A stretch of DNA of 64,000 nt from Sphaerisporangium perillae (GCF_023276435.1 NZ_JALLPO010000031.1:1-64000); one strand, 5' to 3'. Numbered from the stretch's first letter, positions 24,183 through 33,471 are shown. The notes: a model not told the origin generated them from the letters alone. Program-made: numbers and translations.

Positions 24183-24905
24183 TCACTCGTCGAAGTTGAG
24201 CTTGATGCCCGAGACGCGTGTGCCGTCGGACAGCGGCGCCTCGACGGCGGCGGGGGTGGGGCCGGTGTCCGCGCCGGTGAGCGACCCGGCGAGCCAGTCG
24301 TCGAAGTGCGGCTCCTGCTCGCCGATCCTGGTCTCCTCGCCGTGGGCGGGCAGCACGCGCGTGTCGGCCGGCAGCGTGAACAGCCGCTCTCCGATCGCGG
24401 TCAGCTGGTCGGCGAGAGCCGGATACTCGCCGCCGAGCTTGCCGGGCCCGTCGGCCAGCAGCGTCTTGCCGGTGAAGACCACGCCCAGCGCCTCGACGTA
24501 CAGGGAGACGCCGCCCTGGGTGACGCCCGGGGTGGCGATGACCTCCAGCTCGACGTCGGCGACGCCGAAGATGCCCTCGTCCTCCATGTCGATGTCGGGG
24601 TAGGTCTCAGGCCAGGTGTCGCGCCACAGCTGGCGGTCCTTGCGGTTGAGGGCGACGACCGCCTCGTCGCGGGCGGCCACCTCGATGGCGCCCGCCACAT
24701 GGTCGGGCAGGCCGTGGGTGCAGACGACCGCGAGAACCTCCCGCTCGCCCACCTCGGAAAGGATCGTCTCCGCGTCGCGCGCGGGGTCGATGACGATGAC
24801 CTCCTCGTCGTCGCCGACGATCCAGGTGTTGTTCTCGACCTTGTATTCGGCGCCGTCGATCGTCACGACGCCTTCGGTCACCACTCGCTCGATACGCGCT
24901 GTCAC
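24183..24905 (-). CDS. Metallo-beta-lactamase-fold protein with a degenerate metal site
   Basis: 240 aa, GTG start with GGTAAGG upstream. The fold is that of the small glyoxalase II-like group: VENNTWIVGDDEEVIVIDPARD, then the metal loops. But HxHxDH reads H64-G-L66-P-D68-H69; the TPGHT histidine is V128 (ATPGVTQGG); the GDT aspartate is K147 (FTGKTLL); only H189 of PAHGEET is kept. Three of the expected ligands are gone, so a normal two-zinc centre cannot form. It may bind one metal or be a pseudoenzyme. Followed directly by the RecB-like nuclease gene. Confidence 0.85.
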   Translation of the reverse strand: MTARIERVVTEGVVTIDGAEYKVENNTWIVGDDEEVIVIDPARDAETILSEVGEREVLAVVCTHGLPDHVAGAIEVAARDEAVVALNRKDRQLWRDTWPETYPDIDMEDEGIFGVADVELEVIATPGVTQGGVSLYVEALGVVFTGKTLLADGPGKLGGEYPALADQLTAIGERLFTLPADTRVLPAHGEETRIGEQEPHFDDWLAGSLTGADTGPTPAAVEAPLSDGTRVSGIKLNFDE

Positions 24906-25023
24906 GGCCACGACCTTACCGAACACTCGTACCGGTCTCGATAAGTACACGGATCAGGTTGAGGACGATCTGTACGGGACGTCCCTCTCCGGCGGTCCCT
25001 GCGCGGCGCCGGGGCCGCCGGTG

Positions 25024-25704
25024 TCATGGCTCCTCGCCCAGCCGGGGGGAGAACGCGCCGTAGGGCAGGTCGAGCTCCTGGTCCTGCTCCCTGAGGTCAC
25101 GGAGCGAGAACTGGGTCAGCGCCACCAGGCACCCGGCCTCCGCCGGCCAGCCGATGACCCACAGCCAGTCGCCCATCGCCTCCCCGACGTACACGGCGCG
25201 GTCGGCCAGGCCCTCGACCCACCACAGCGCCGTCGGGTGCCCGAGGGTGTCGATCTTGGCGTTGGGCGGGCCGGCGTCGAACCCGGGGCCGGGGTCGGGG
25301 CCGTCCAGCCCGGCGAACGCGGCGCCGAGCCCCATGCCGGGCTCCTCCGCCACGATGACCAGGTCGGCGGGCCCGTGGGTGACCGACGGCCCGGAGCAGG
25401 CGACCACCCCGGCGCGGACGCCCGTGCGCTCGTCCCCGGCGTCGCCGAAGCCGGTCACCAGCCATCCCGGCGGCAGCGGCCACGGTAGCCAGAACGGCAC
25501 GCGGGAATCCTTGCGGACCACGTCGAGCGCCTCGACGGACGGGCGCCTGGCGTGGAAGGGCAGGACGGCGCCGTGCACACCACAACGCCAAGCGCTGGAC
25601 CATGCGCTGGGTGGGCGCAGCGTGCCGAAACACCGAGGGCAGGTGGGCGCGGCTCTCACAGTTACCCACGGTGCTTCCGTCGGCGCGGATAAGTCAAGGG
25701 GCAT
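25024..25704 (-). CDS. DUF6758-like protein with N-terminal zinc-ribbon-type motif
   Basis: 226 aa starting MPLDLSAPTEAPWVTVRAAP. C22-x2-C25 (TCPRCFG) and C41-x2-H44 (RCGVHG) suggest a small zinc knuckle. Downstream: LPWPLPPGWLVTGFGDAG, GPADLVIVAEEPGMGLGAAFAG, KIDTLGHPTALWWVEG and VGEAMGDWLWVIGWPAEAG are strongly conserved in an actinobacterial family I recall as DUF6758. No signal peptide. Function unknown. Divergent from the Nudix gene and upstream of the metallo-beta-lactamase-fold gene on the same strand. Confidence 0.75.
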   Translation of the reverse strand: MPLDLSAPTEAPWVTVRAAPTCPRCFGTLRPPSAWSSAWRCGVHGAVLPFHARRPSVEALDVVRKDSRVPFWLPWPLPPGWLVTGFGDAGDERTGVRAGVVACSGPSVTHGPADLVIVAEEPGMGLGAAFAGLDGPDPGPGFDAGPPNAKIDTLGHPTALWWVEGLADRAVYVGEAMGDWLWVIGWPAEAGCLVALTQFSLRDLREQDQELDLPYGAFSPRLGEEP

Positions 25705-25731
25705 CCCGTTATCGCAGCGTAATCTTGGCGT

Positions 25732-26139
25732 ATGCGGGTGCGGTGCGTGGGCGGGATCATGGTCGACGAGGCGGGCAGGCTGCTGCTGATCCGCCGCGGG
25801 CACCCGCCGGGTGAGGGCCTGTGGTCGCTGCCGGGCGGCAGGGTGGAGCCGGGCGAGTCCGACGCCGGCGCCCTGGCCCGCGAGCTGCTGGAGGAGACGG
25901 GCCTGTCGGCCGTCGTCGGCGAGCCGGCGGGCACCGTGGAGCGTCCCGGGCCCGGCGGCGTGATCTACGAGATCCACGACTACTTCGCGACCCCGGTGGC
26001 CGGCACGCCGCGTGCGGGCGACGACGCCTCCGCCGTGGGCTGGTTCGCCCCGGGCGACCTCGCGCGGCTCCCGCTCACCGCCGGGCTCCTGGACGTTCTG
26101 GTCGCCTGGCGGGTCGTCGCCGCCGGCCTCAGCGGCTGA
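25732..26139 (+). CDS. Nudix hydrolase
   Basis: 135 aa. Complete Nudix box from GGRVEPGESDAGALAREL to LEETGL (residues ~38-60), the Mg-binding motif for hydrolysis of nucleoside diphosphate-X compounds. Preceded by LLLIRRGHPPGEGLWSLPGG, as in sanitising pyrophosphatases. Leaderless or weak ribosome site: a TAATCT-like -10 lies about 10 nt before the ATG. Its end overlaps the convergent beta-propeller gene by 11 nt. Confidence 0.9.
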   Translation: MRVRCVGGIMVDEAGRLLLIRRGHPPGEGLWSLPGGRVEPGESDAGALARELLEETGLSAVVGEPAGTVERPGPGGVIYEIHDYFATPVAGTPRAGDDASAVGWFAPGDLARLPLTAGLLDVLVAWRVVAAGLSG

Positions 26140-29100
26140 AGGACGTCCGCCACAGGGTCAGGTGGTCGGAGGTGTAGGTCGTGGAGCGCCCGACGGCCAC
26201 GACCCTGTCGCCGATCACGGCGATCGCGCCGAGCCATTGGGCTCCCTCGCCGGTCATCCCGTCGCCCGTCAGCGTGTGCCGCTGCCAGTCGCGGCCGTCC
26301 GGGGAGGTCCACACCGCGCTGTCCCCGGTGGCGGGCGGGCCGTAGGAGCCGACGGCGACCAGGCCGGAGTCGGAGGTCGTCACGTCCAGCACGGCCGCGG
26401 CCTCCTCGGCGGGGAGCCAGGAGTAGTGCCAGGTGACGCCGTCGTCGGAGGAGACGGCCGCGAACGGCTGCTCCACGCCCTTCTCGTTGGTCGCGCCGCC
26501 GACCGCCACGAGCTCCTGATCACGCAGGACCACTCTCCGCAGGCTCGCCGAGCGGGCGCCCTCGGGGATCACCCGTTTGCGCGCGGTCCAGTTGAGCCCG
26601 TCGTCGGACGCCCAGACCACGCCGGACGTGCTCCCGGCCGATCCCGACCCGCCGACCGCCAGGTAGCCGTGCTCGGTGGCGACCACGTCCTCGATGCGCA
26701 CGTCGGCGCCGCCCGCCGGGAGACTCTGCGGCGCCGACCGCGAGAAGCGCCGCAGGTCCGGCGAGAACCACAGCGCCGCGACCACACCGCCGGGACCGCT
26801 GTCGTCCCCGGCCATCACGTACCCCTGCGGGCCGGCCGTGACCACGCGCGGCATCACGGCGTACCGCCCGGACGCGCCGAGCGCCGGCGACTCCGGCGCC
26901 TGCCGCCAGGACCGCCCGTCGCTGGAGGTGGCGAGCAGCGGCCGGACGAACGCGGAGTCGGCCGTGGTGCTCCCCACCGCGAGCCACCCATGCGGGCCGT
27001 GGGCCACGTCGTTGATCGCCTGCCGGCCCGAGCCACCGAGGGCCGGCGAGCTCACGGCCTTCCAGCTCTGGCCGGTCGCGCTGGTCCAGATGCCGGCGTC
27101 GCCCTTGACCGAGCCGACCGCGACGAACGACTCGCCCGCCGCGACCAGCGCGGCGGTGTCCCGCGCGGATCGGGTCAGCCCCTTGATCTGCGCGAGCGGC
27201 ACCGGAGCGGCCGGCTTCCCCTTGTCGGCCATCATCAGCACCGGGAGGTTGTCCAGGCCGCCTGCCCGCTGGTCGCCGGCGGCCACCAGGGTGCCGGCGT
27301 CGGTGATCGCGAGGCCCCGAAGCGTGCCGGGGATCTGGCCGAGGTCGGTGCTCTCGGTCCAGTTCTTGCCGTCGGCGCTGGTGAAGACGGCGTACCGTTC
27401 CCAGCCCGACTCGGCGACCGCCGCGACCCCGGCCGCGGAGGAGGCGAGGCCGCGCACGCCGGTCGCCTCGCGCCCGAGCCCGCCGATCACCCCGCACTGG
27501 CGCCATTCGTCTCCGAGGTCGGAGCAGTAGACCCGGACCTCGCCGGCGTCGGACTTCTGCAGGGTCGGCACCAGCAGGAATCCCTGGTCGGCCACGGCGA
27601 GCGCACCCGGCTCGGGCCGTACGCCGGGCAGGGCGGCGGCCGTGCGCAGCCAGGTCCTGCCGCCGTCGGGGGAGCGCAGGATGACCGAGGTCGTGTCGCC
27701 CTTGCCGGGATCGGCGAGCGCCACGACGGCGTCCCCCTTCGCCACCACCGCCCGGATGGCGCGCACCTTGTCGGTGGCGCCGATCTCGCCGGTGTCCACA
27801 CGGGTCCAGCTCTGCCCGTCCGGCGACACCCAGGCCACGGGGCCGTACCCGCCGTCCTGGAGGGTGGTGGAGCCGACGGCCACGAAGCCGCCGGCGGTCC
27901 GGGCCACGTCGGTGATCCGGTCGCCGCTCCAGAAGGCGGACAGCCGCGAGGGGTCGACCGCCGTCCAGGAACGCCCGTCGGCGCTGGTCCACATTCCCCT
28001 CGCGGAGGGCCCTGCCGCTCCGGGCGCCTCGGTGCCGGCGGCGAGCCAGCGGCCCGCACCGCCGGTGACCAGCCCCGCCGAGCCCGCGGGCTGGTATCCG
28101 GCGGGCCCGGTCACCCGGCCGAGCTCCCACGACTTTCCGCGGTCGGCCGAGACGAGGAAGAGCGGTCTGGGCACCGGGCTGGTGGTGTCACTGCCCACCG
28201 CGACCACGGTGGAGCCGACGGAGGTGACCGCGTTCAGGACCTGGCTCGAGCCGTTGCCGCTGATGCCCGGCGGGGCGACGAACGCCTGGTCGCCCGAGCC
28301 GCCGTCGCCGGCCGCGAGCCGCAGGCCGGAGCTCACCGGGGAGTTCACCCAGTTCACGATCACCAGCCCGAGGCCCGCCGCCGCGAGCAGCACGACCACC
28401 ACGAAGATCGGCGTCAGCAGGCCCCGTCCGGGGCCGCGCCACCGGGCTGGGCGGCCCTGCCCGGGCCGGCGGCCCTGGCGTGGCGGGCGGCTGGCGGCCT
28501 GGTCGCGGTGGTGGCGGCCACGCCCGCCGCCGCGTGGGCGCGCCGGGCCGGAGGCGACGAGGATGTCGGGCCGCGCCGGGCGTCCCGCCGGGGGTCGTCC
28601 GATCCGCTCCTCCGATGTGGCGCCGGGCACGGAGTGCTCGCCGGGGGTGGACGGCGCCTCGGGGTCGATGTCGAATCTCGAGCGCCTGCCGGTGGTGAGG
28701 CCGGACGCAGAGGGCTCGCCGGGCGCCGCCGCCCGTGCCGTCCCGGACGACGGCTCGGGCTCGGCCGGGATGCTCGGCTCGACCCTGATGTCCGGCGCTT
28801 CACGCGAGATTCCCTGCGATCCGGACGTACGGGGCGGCGTGCGCGGCGGCGCGGAGGTACGGGGCGGCTTGCGCGGCGGTCCGGAGGCGACGAGCTTGTC
28901 CGGGCGATTCACGATGCGCCGCGGCGGCCAGGCCGGCTCCCCCTCGGGAGGCTCGTTCGCCTGCGGGTCGCTCGTACGCGGGTCGTAGGGGGCCTCGGGC
29001 GCCCAGCCGGAGGAGGTCTCCTCCTGCGGTTCGGGCGAGGGCCGTCCGGAGCTGTGGCGGGGCTCCGCGCTCGCCCCGCTGTACGGCCGCGCGTAGGGGT

Positions 29101-29383
29101 GGCGTCCCGCCGAGGACGGCCTCGGCGGCTGGGCGTGGTCCTGGTCCTCGGCCGCGGGGGAACGCTCGTCCGGAGTGGGCGCGCCGAAGGGCGGCAGGGC
29201 CCACGGGGAGTCCAGGGGCAGGCCACGCGAGCGGTTCTCGGAGGGATCCGGCGGGGAATGGTGGAGAACCCGTGGGGATGTTCGGGCCTGGGAGGGCCCA
29301 GAAGGGCGTGACGTGCTATCGCGATCGGCGTCGTCGTCCGCCGACCGCCATGACGAGCGCGGGTCGTGGGGGCCCGAGACCAC
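26129..29383 (-). CDS. Large single-pass membrane protein with Asp-box beta-propeller
   Basis: 1084 aa. The first ~315 residues are charged, Pro/Ser/Arg-rich and probably disordered in the cytoplasm. One membrane helix follows (TPIFVVVVLLAAAGLGLVIV, about 320-345). The extracytoplasmic part has at least ten Asp-box repeats (S-x-D-x-G-x-T/S-W): SADRGKSW, SADGRSW, SPDGGRTW, SADGKNW, SSDGRSW, SDDGLNW, SSDDGVTW, SPDGRDW. This is a sialidase/VPS10-type propeller scaffold, but the sialidase Arg triad is not evident. It may bind envelope sugars or proteins. Start at GTG 29383 has AGGAGG 8 nt upstream; a GTG 9 nt earlier is also open. Confidence 0.8.
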   Translation of the reverse strand: MVSGPHDPRSSWRSADDDADRDSTSRPSGPSQARTSPRVLHHSPPDPSENRSRGLPLDSPWALPPFGAPTPDERSPAAEDQDHAQPPRPSSAGRHPYARPYSGASAEPRHSSGRPSPEPQEETSSGWAPEAPYDPRTSDPQANEPPEGEPAWPPRRIVNRPDKLVASGPPRKPPRTSAPPRTPPRTSGSQGISREAPDIRVEPSIPAEPEPSSGTARAAAPGEPSASGLTTGRRSRFDIDPEAPSTPGEHSVPGATSEERIGRPPAGRPARPDILVASGPARPRGGGRGRHHRDQAASRPPRQGRRPGQGRPARWRGPGRGLLTPIFVVVVLLAAAGLGLVIVNWVNSPVSSGLRLAAGDGGSGDQAFVAPPGISGNGSSQVLNAVTSVGSTVVAVGSDTTSPVPRPLFLVSADRGKSWELGRVTGPAGYQPAGSAGLVTGGAGRWLAAGTEAPGAAGPSARGMWTSADGRSWTAVDPSRLSAFWSGDRITDVARTAGGFVAVGSTTLQDGGYGPVAWVSPDGQSWTRVDTGEIGATDKVRAIRAVVAKGDAVVALADPGKGDTTSVILRSPDGGRTWLRTAAALPGVRPEPGALAVADQGFLLVPTLQKSDAGEVRVYCSDLGDEWRQCGVIGGLGREATGVRGLASSAAGVAAVAESGWERYAVFTSADGKNWTESTDLGQIPGTLRGLAITDAGTLVAAGDQRAGGLDNLPVLMMADKGKPAAPVPLAQIKGLTRSARDTAALVAAGESFVAVGSVKGDAGIWTSATGQSWKAVSSPALGGSGRQAINDVAHGPHGWLAVGSTTADSAFVRPLLATSSDGRSWRQAPESPALGASGRYAVMPRVVTAGPQGYVMAGDDSGPGGVVAALWFSPDLRRFSRSAPQSLPAGGADVRIEDVVATEHGYLAVGGSGSAGSTSGVVWASDDGLNWTARKRVIPEGARSASLRRVVLRDQELVAVGGATNEKGVEQPFAAVSSDDGVTWHYSWLPAEEAAAVLDVTTSDSGLVAVGSYGPPATGDSAVWTSPDGRDWQRHTLTGDGMTGEGAQWLGAIAVIGDRVVAVGRSTTYTSDHLTLWRTSFSR

Positions 29384-29659
29384 GCTCAGCACCTCCTCGT
29401 CGGCAGCCTAACCCAGTCTGAAGGCCATGATTCGGGACCGTTCCACCGAACTCCAGCGCATCCATAGCATCGGAAACAGATCACTTGCGATCGTACCGAT
29501 ACCCAATCCCTGCCCAATGATCACATAACTGGGTAGGACACTGGCCGCTTCTCACCCTCGCCGCCACCGCGCACCTCCCTGGAGCCGACCGCCGGCCCGC
29601 ACACCTTCCAGGGCAACATGCCGAGGGCCCTTCTGGCGAGACCTCTCTAGTCAGATTTA

Positions 29660-30787
29660 TCAAGAGACAGTCTGGATTGACCGCTTATGGGCGATTATTA
29701 CGACCACAACCGTGAAAAATGCCAACTGGACCACGGTGCCCGACAGCGCCTGCCACGGCACCGCGCCCTGCCGTAGCGCGTCCCCCAGTTCCCCGGCGGC
29801 GGCGGCCGGCAGGAAGCTCACGACGTTGTTGACCACGTGCAGCGCGATGGGCGCCTCCAGGCCACCCGTGCGGACCGCGAGCCAGCCCATCAGGGCGCCG
29901 AAACTGAAGACGTCGATGATGCCCCAGTCGGTGTAGGCGTGCAGCGAGGTGAACAGGGCGGCGCCGAGCAGGATGCCCGGCCACGGAGTCCGCAAGTAGG
30001 CGCCGAAGGCCTGGATCACCCAGCCGCGGAACATGTACTCCTCCGCCGCGGCCTGGAACGGCACCAGCACGAGGATGACCACCAGTCCGGGCAGGAACCG
30101 CTCCCATCCCACCCAGCCGAAGAGGTTCCCGAGGTCCTCCCCGGTCACGGCGTACGTCGCCACCATGGCGGTCTGCCCGAGGATCAGGGCCACGAGGGCC
30201 ACCCCCAGGCACACCAGCAACCATCGCCAGCGCAACCGCCCGAGAACGGAGGAGAGCGTGCCCGGCGGACGGCGCTGGGTCAGCCACGCCGTCAGGAACA
30301 CCACCGGCAGGACGGCCGCGATCGACAGCAGCAGGACGCTCAGCTCGAACACCGGGTCGCCGAACAGCCGGTCCCCCGACATGACCAGCGGAATGCCCAC
30401 GATCCCCGCGATCACCGACCCCGCGAGGATCACGATCAGGCCGATGCCCACGAACGCGACGGCGATGACGGCCGTCCCCACGACCGGGCGCCACCAGCGG
30501 TTCAGACGCGTACGCGCCAGGTGGTCGTACCGCGTGCCGGGAGGCGGAGGCACCGTCCGGGCCGCCGGAGCCGGCGGCGCCCGCCATGCCTCCGGCCCCG
30601 GATAGTACGGCCCACCCTCCGCGGGCCTCGGGTAGTACGGCGCACCCTCCGCGGGCACCTGGCCCGCCGGTTCCGGGGAGTACGGCGCACCCTCCGCAGG
30701 CCCCGGCGCCGGATGGTACGGCGCCGGTCCCGGCCCCGCGGGCCCCGGCTCCGGCTGCGGCCGGTGCGCCTGTGACGGATCGTGCAT
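29660..30787 (-). CDS. CPBP-family intramembrane metalloprotease
   Basis: About 375 aa. The first 85 residues are Pro/Tyr/Gly-rich with repeats of PAEGxPYxP. About eight helices follow. The CPBP/Abi (Rce1-like) motifs are present: AAEEYMFRGWVIQAF (EE-x3-R, near residue 250), FTSLHAYTDW, and IALHVVNNVVSF. These place Glu and His residues for a membrane-embedded metalloprotease; targets in bacteria are mostly unknown. Start: ATG 30787 has AGGAGA 9 nt upstream; ATG 30796 is an alternative. Confidence 0.88.
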   Translation of the reverse strand: MHDPSQAHRPQPEPGPAGPGPAPYHPAPGPAEGAPYSPEPAGQVPAEGAPYYPRPAEGGPYYPGPEAWRAPPAPAARTVPPPPGTRYDHLARTRLNRWWRPVVGTAVIAVAFVGIGLIVILAGSVIAGIVGIPLVMSGDRLFGDPVFELSVLLLSIAAVLPVVFLTAWLTQRRPPGTLSSVLGRLRWRWLLVCLGVALVALILGQTAMVATYAVTGEDLGNLFGWVGWERFLPGLVVILVLVPFQAAAEEYMFRGWVIQAFGAYLRTPWPGILLGAALFTSLHAYTDWGIIDVFSFGALMGWLAVRTGGLEAPIALHVVNNVVSFLPAAAAGELGDALRQGAVPWQALSGTVVQLAFFTVVVVIIAHKRSIQTVS

Positions 30788-30947
30788 ATACGTCATTCTC
30801 CTCGCACCTTCCTCCTGCCCGGCGGTCGCCCGCCGCTCAGCGAGAACTTCCCATGCCGGGCACCGCCTTGTGCGCATTAGTCCATAGACGCCGCCCGCGG
30901 AACCGCCGAAGCTGCAAGCGACAACCGACATCCTTCAGGAGCAGATC

Positions 30948-31640
30948 ATGAAACGGCTAGGGCCCTATCACACATTGGCCGCGGGGGTGGTCCTGGCCCT
31001 CGGGCTCGCCGTTCTCAGCGTCCAGACCACGCCGCGCACCGACGACGCGGCGGCCTCCTCCGGCATCCCGGACGCCCGCGCCACCACCAAGGTGGCCCCC
31101 GAGCCCACCAGCACGGCACTGACCGGCGACGCCACCGCGACCGGCGAGGCGACCGAGGCCGCCGCCCCGACCCCGAAGCGCGCCGACTACGCGGGCGTGG
31201 CCCAGGGCAACGGCGGCCTGGTGGCGCTCTCGATCAAGAACGGGAAGGCGATCGCCTACTTCTGCGACGGGCGCATCGAGTCCTGGCTGAAGGGCACCGC
31301 CGAGGACAACACCGTCACGCTCACCGGCAAGGGCTCGCTGATCACCGCGGCGCTCGGCGACGGCAAGGCCAAGGGCACGCTCCAGGTGGGCAAGGCCAAA
31401 TGGCGCTTCACCGCTCCGCTCGTGAAGAAGCCCTCCGGCCTCTACCGCGCGACCGCCATCGTGCGCGGCGCCAAGGCCGTCGGCGGCTGGATCATCCTGC
31501 CGAACGGGCAGCAGGTCGGGCTCGTCGACATCGGCGACTCCCCCTACCAGGCTCCGAAGCTCACCCCCGGCTCCCCCGTGGACGTCGAGGGCACGCGGCT
31601 GAGCCCCGAGGACACCGACGCCTTCATCGACGAACTCTGA
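30948..31640 (+). CDS. Exported protein with Ala/Thr-rich linker
   Basis: 230 aa with a signal sequence or anchor (YHTLAAGVVLALGLAVLSVQ, residues 7-26), a 45-residue Ala/Thr/Glu/Pro linker, and a beta-rich domain of about 150 residues: YAGVAQGNGGLVALSIKNGKAIAYFCDGRIESWLKG, TVTLTGKGSLI, WRFTAPLVKKPSGLYRATA. The domain recurs in actinobacterial exported proteins, but I know no function. AGGAGC 8 nt before ATG. Divergent from the CPBP protease; followed by a polypyrimidine spacer and a membrane protein gene. Confidence 0.72.
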   Translation: MKRLGPYHTLAAGVVLALGLAVLSVQTTPRTDDAAASSGIPDARATTKVAPEPTSTALTGDATATGEATEAAAPTPKRADYAGVAQGNGGLVALSIKNGKAIAYFCDGRIESWLKGTAEDNTVTLTGKGSLITAALGDGKAKGTLQVGKAKWRFTAPLVKKPSGLYRATAIVRGAKAVGGWIILPNGQQVGLVDIGDSPYQAPKLTPGSPVDVEGTRLSPEDTDAFIDEL

Positions 31641-31790
31641 CCCCCGCGACCTCCCCGGCCCTCGGCCCCCGCTTCCCGACCTCCCGGCCTTTCCGATCTC
31701 GCTTCCCGATCTCCCGCCCCTTCCGATCTCCGCCTCCCGGCCTTTCCGACCTTTCCCATTTTTCCGATCTCCCGACAAGGAACGCCTGCG
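31641..31790. repeat. Pyrimidine-rich repeat between two exported-protein genes
   Basis: On the plus strand, CTTTCCGATCTCGCTTCCCG-like units recur about five times (CGATCTCCCG, CCTTTCCGACC, TTTTTCCGATC). The last 15 nt hold AAGGAACGCC before the next ATG. No gene. Similar in style to the spacer at 22622-22811. Confidence 0.55.
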
Positions 31791-32363
31791 ATGACCGTCC
31801 CCCAGATCCCGCGAAATGACGCCGCGCGCAAGCAGAGCAGCGCGCCCTATCTCGTGCCGCTTCTGGTAGGCGGCCTGGTGGCCGTCGCCCTCGGCGTCTA
31901 CGGGCGCGAGCACACCCCCACCGGATACGCCGTGGGGCCGGCCGGCTTCTCCGGAGCCCAGGCCATGAAGTCGTGGCTGGCGACCGGCGCCTTCGTGCTC
32001 GCGATCGTCCAGGTGATCTCCGCCCTGGCGATGTACGGCAAGATCCCGGGACTTCAGGCGCCGCCATGGACCGGAACGCTGCACCGCTGGTCGGGCCGCC
32101 TGGCGTTCGTGCTGTCCGTGCCGGTGGCGTTCCACTGCCTGTACGCCCTCGGGGCGCAGTTCGACGTGCCGCGCGTGCTCGTCCACTCGCTGCTCGGCAC
32201 GTTCTTCTATGGCGTGTTCGTCGCCAAGATGCTCTCGCTGCCGAAGCGGGACCTGCCCGGCTGGACGCTGCCCGTGCTCGGCGGGCTGGCCTTCACCGCG
32301 CTCACCGGGCTCTGGCTGACGTCGTCGTTCTGGTTCTTCACCACGTTCGGCATCACGTTCTAA
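31791..32363 (+). CDS. DUF6529-like polytopic membrane protein
   Basis: 190 aa with five predicted helices. Helices 3-4 carry spaced histidines His98 (TLHRWSG), His115 (AFHCLY) and His132 (VHSLLG), the pattern expected of a cytochrome b561-like haem-binding bundle. The TGTLHRWSGRLAF stretch is typical of the family I know as DUF6529. AAGGAACG ribosome site. Possibly a membrane electron carrier, by inference only. Confidence 0.72.
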   Translation: MTVPQIPRNDAARKQSSAPYLVPLLVGGLVAVALGVYGREHTPTGYAVGPAGFSGAQAMKSWLATGAFVLAIVQVISALAMYGKIPGLQAPPWTGTLHRWSGRLAFVLSVPVAFHCLYALGAQFDVPRVLVHSLLGTFFYGVFVAKMLSLPKRDLPGWTLPVLGGLAFTALTGLWLTSSFWFFTTFGITF

Positions 32364-32385
32364 CGGGCGGCCGAAGGAATGGCTC

Positions 32386-33324
32386 TCAGGCGGGCGGCTG
32401 GAAGAACTTGGTCCGCACGAGCCCGGCCGCGCGCCCCTTCGCGGCGATGACCAGGGCCATCTTCCGGGAGGCCTCGTCGATCATCTCGTCGCCGAGCATC
32501 ACCGCGCCGCGCCTGTCCACCGTCGTGGCGTGCTCGTAGGCGGAAAGGATCAGCTCGGCGTGGTCGTAGTCCTCCTGCGTGGGCGAGTAGATCGCATTGG
32601 CCGACTCGATCTGCGTCGGGTGGAGCACCCATTTGCCGTCGAATCCCAGCGCCGCCGACCGGTGCGCCGCCTTGGCGAACCCGTCGAGATCCTTGATCTG
32701 AAGGTACGGCCCGTCGATGGCCTGCAGGTCGTGCATCCTGGCGGCCATCAGCATGCGCATCAGCACGTAGTGGTAGGCGTCGCCCTCGGTGTAGCCGGGC
32801 GGCTGCTGCCCGACGACCAGGCTGCGCATGTTGATCGAGGCCATGAAGTCGGCCGGCCCGAACACCAGCGTCTCCAGCCGGGGCGACGCCGCGGCGATCG
32901 TGTCGACGTTGACCAGTCCGCGGGCGCTCTCGATCTGGGCCTCGATGCCGATGCCGCCGACCGGAAGGCCGATCGCCTTCTCGATCTGGGTGAGCAGCAT
33001 GTCCAGCCAGGCGACCTGGACGGCGTCCTCGACCTTGGGCAGCATCAGGCAGTCGAGCGCGTCCCCGGCCGCCTCGACGATCTCGATCACGTCGCGGTAG
33101 GTCCAGGCGGTGGACAGGTCGTTCACCCGCACGACCCGCGTCTTGCCGGTCCAGTCGCCGGTGAGCAGGGCCTCGATGACGTTCTTCCTCGCCTGCTCCT
33201 TGGCACCCGGTGCGACGGAGTCCTCCAGGTCCAGGAAGACCTCGTCGACGGGCAGGCCTTGCGCCTTCGAAAGAAAGCGCGTGTTGCTGCCGGGCACCGC
33301 GAGACACGAACGCCGAGATCGCAT
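32386..33324 (-). CDS. HpcH/HpaI-family CoA-ester lyase (CitE/malyl-CoA lyase-like)
   Basis: 312 aa TIM-barrel: MRSRRSCLAVPGSNTRFLSKAQ, VFLDLEDSVAPGAKEQAR (Mg-binding acidic motif), VRVNDL, IEAQIESARGLVN, FGPADFMASINMR, KWVLHPTQI. These are the signatures of CitE-type lyases cleaving malyl-CoA, beta-methylmalyl-CoA or citramalyl-CoA. The ATG at 33324 was chosen because family members start at MRSRRS; an in-frame GTG lies 6 nt upstream. Likely carboxylic acid metabolism; exact substrate undecided. Confidence 0.9.
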   Translation of the reverse strand: MRSRRSCLAVPGSNTRFLSKAQGLPVDEVFLDLEDSVAPGAKEQARKNVIEALLTGDWTGKTRVVRVNDLSTAWTYRDVIEIVEAAGDALDCLMLPKVEDAVQVAWLDMLLTQIEKAIGLPVGGIGIEAQIESARGLVNVDTIAAASPRLETLVFGPADFMASINMRSLVVGQQPPGYTEGDAYHYVLMRMLMAARMHDLQAIDGPYLQIKDLDGFAKAAHRSAALGFDGKWVLHPTQIESANAIYSPTQEDYDHAELILSAYEHATTVDRRGAVMLGDEMIDEASRKMALVIAAKGRAAGLVRTKFFQPPA

Positions 33325-33471
33325 GCGCACACGGTAACCCCCTGGTGCACCCCTATGTGCCTGTGGGGCCGTCACAAAGGGGGTCGCGGGTTCTTGGCGC
33401 GGACCTCGTACTGTTTTCTGGGTGCGTGTCGCGACAATGGACACCTAACCTCGGTAAAGGGAGAGATAGCA

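Noticed and set aside
24183-24905. Possible PqqB
   Set aside because: PqqB is a ~300-aa metallo-beta-lactamase-fold protein with intact ligands and different motifs; this 240-aa protein has lost three ligands and groups with another family.
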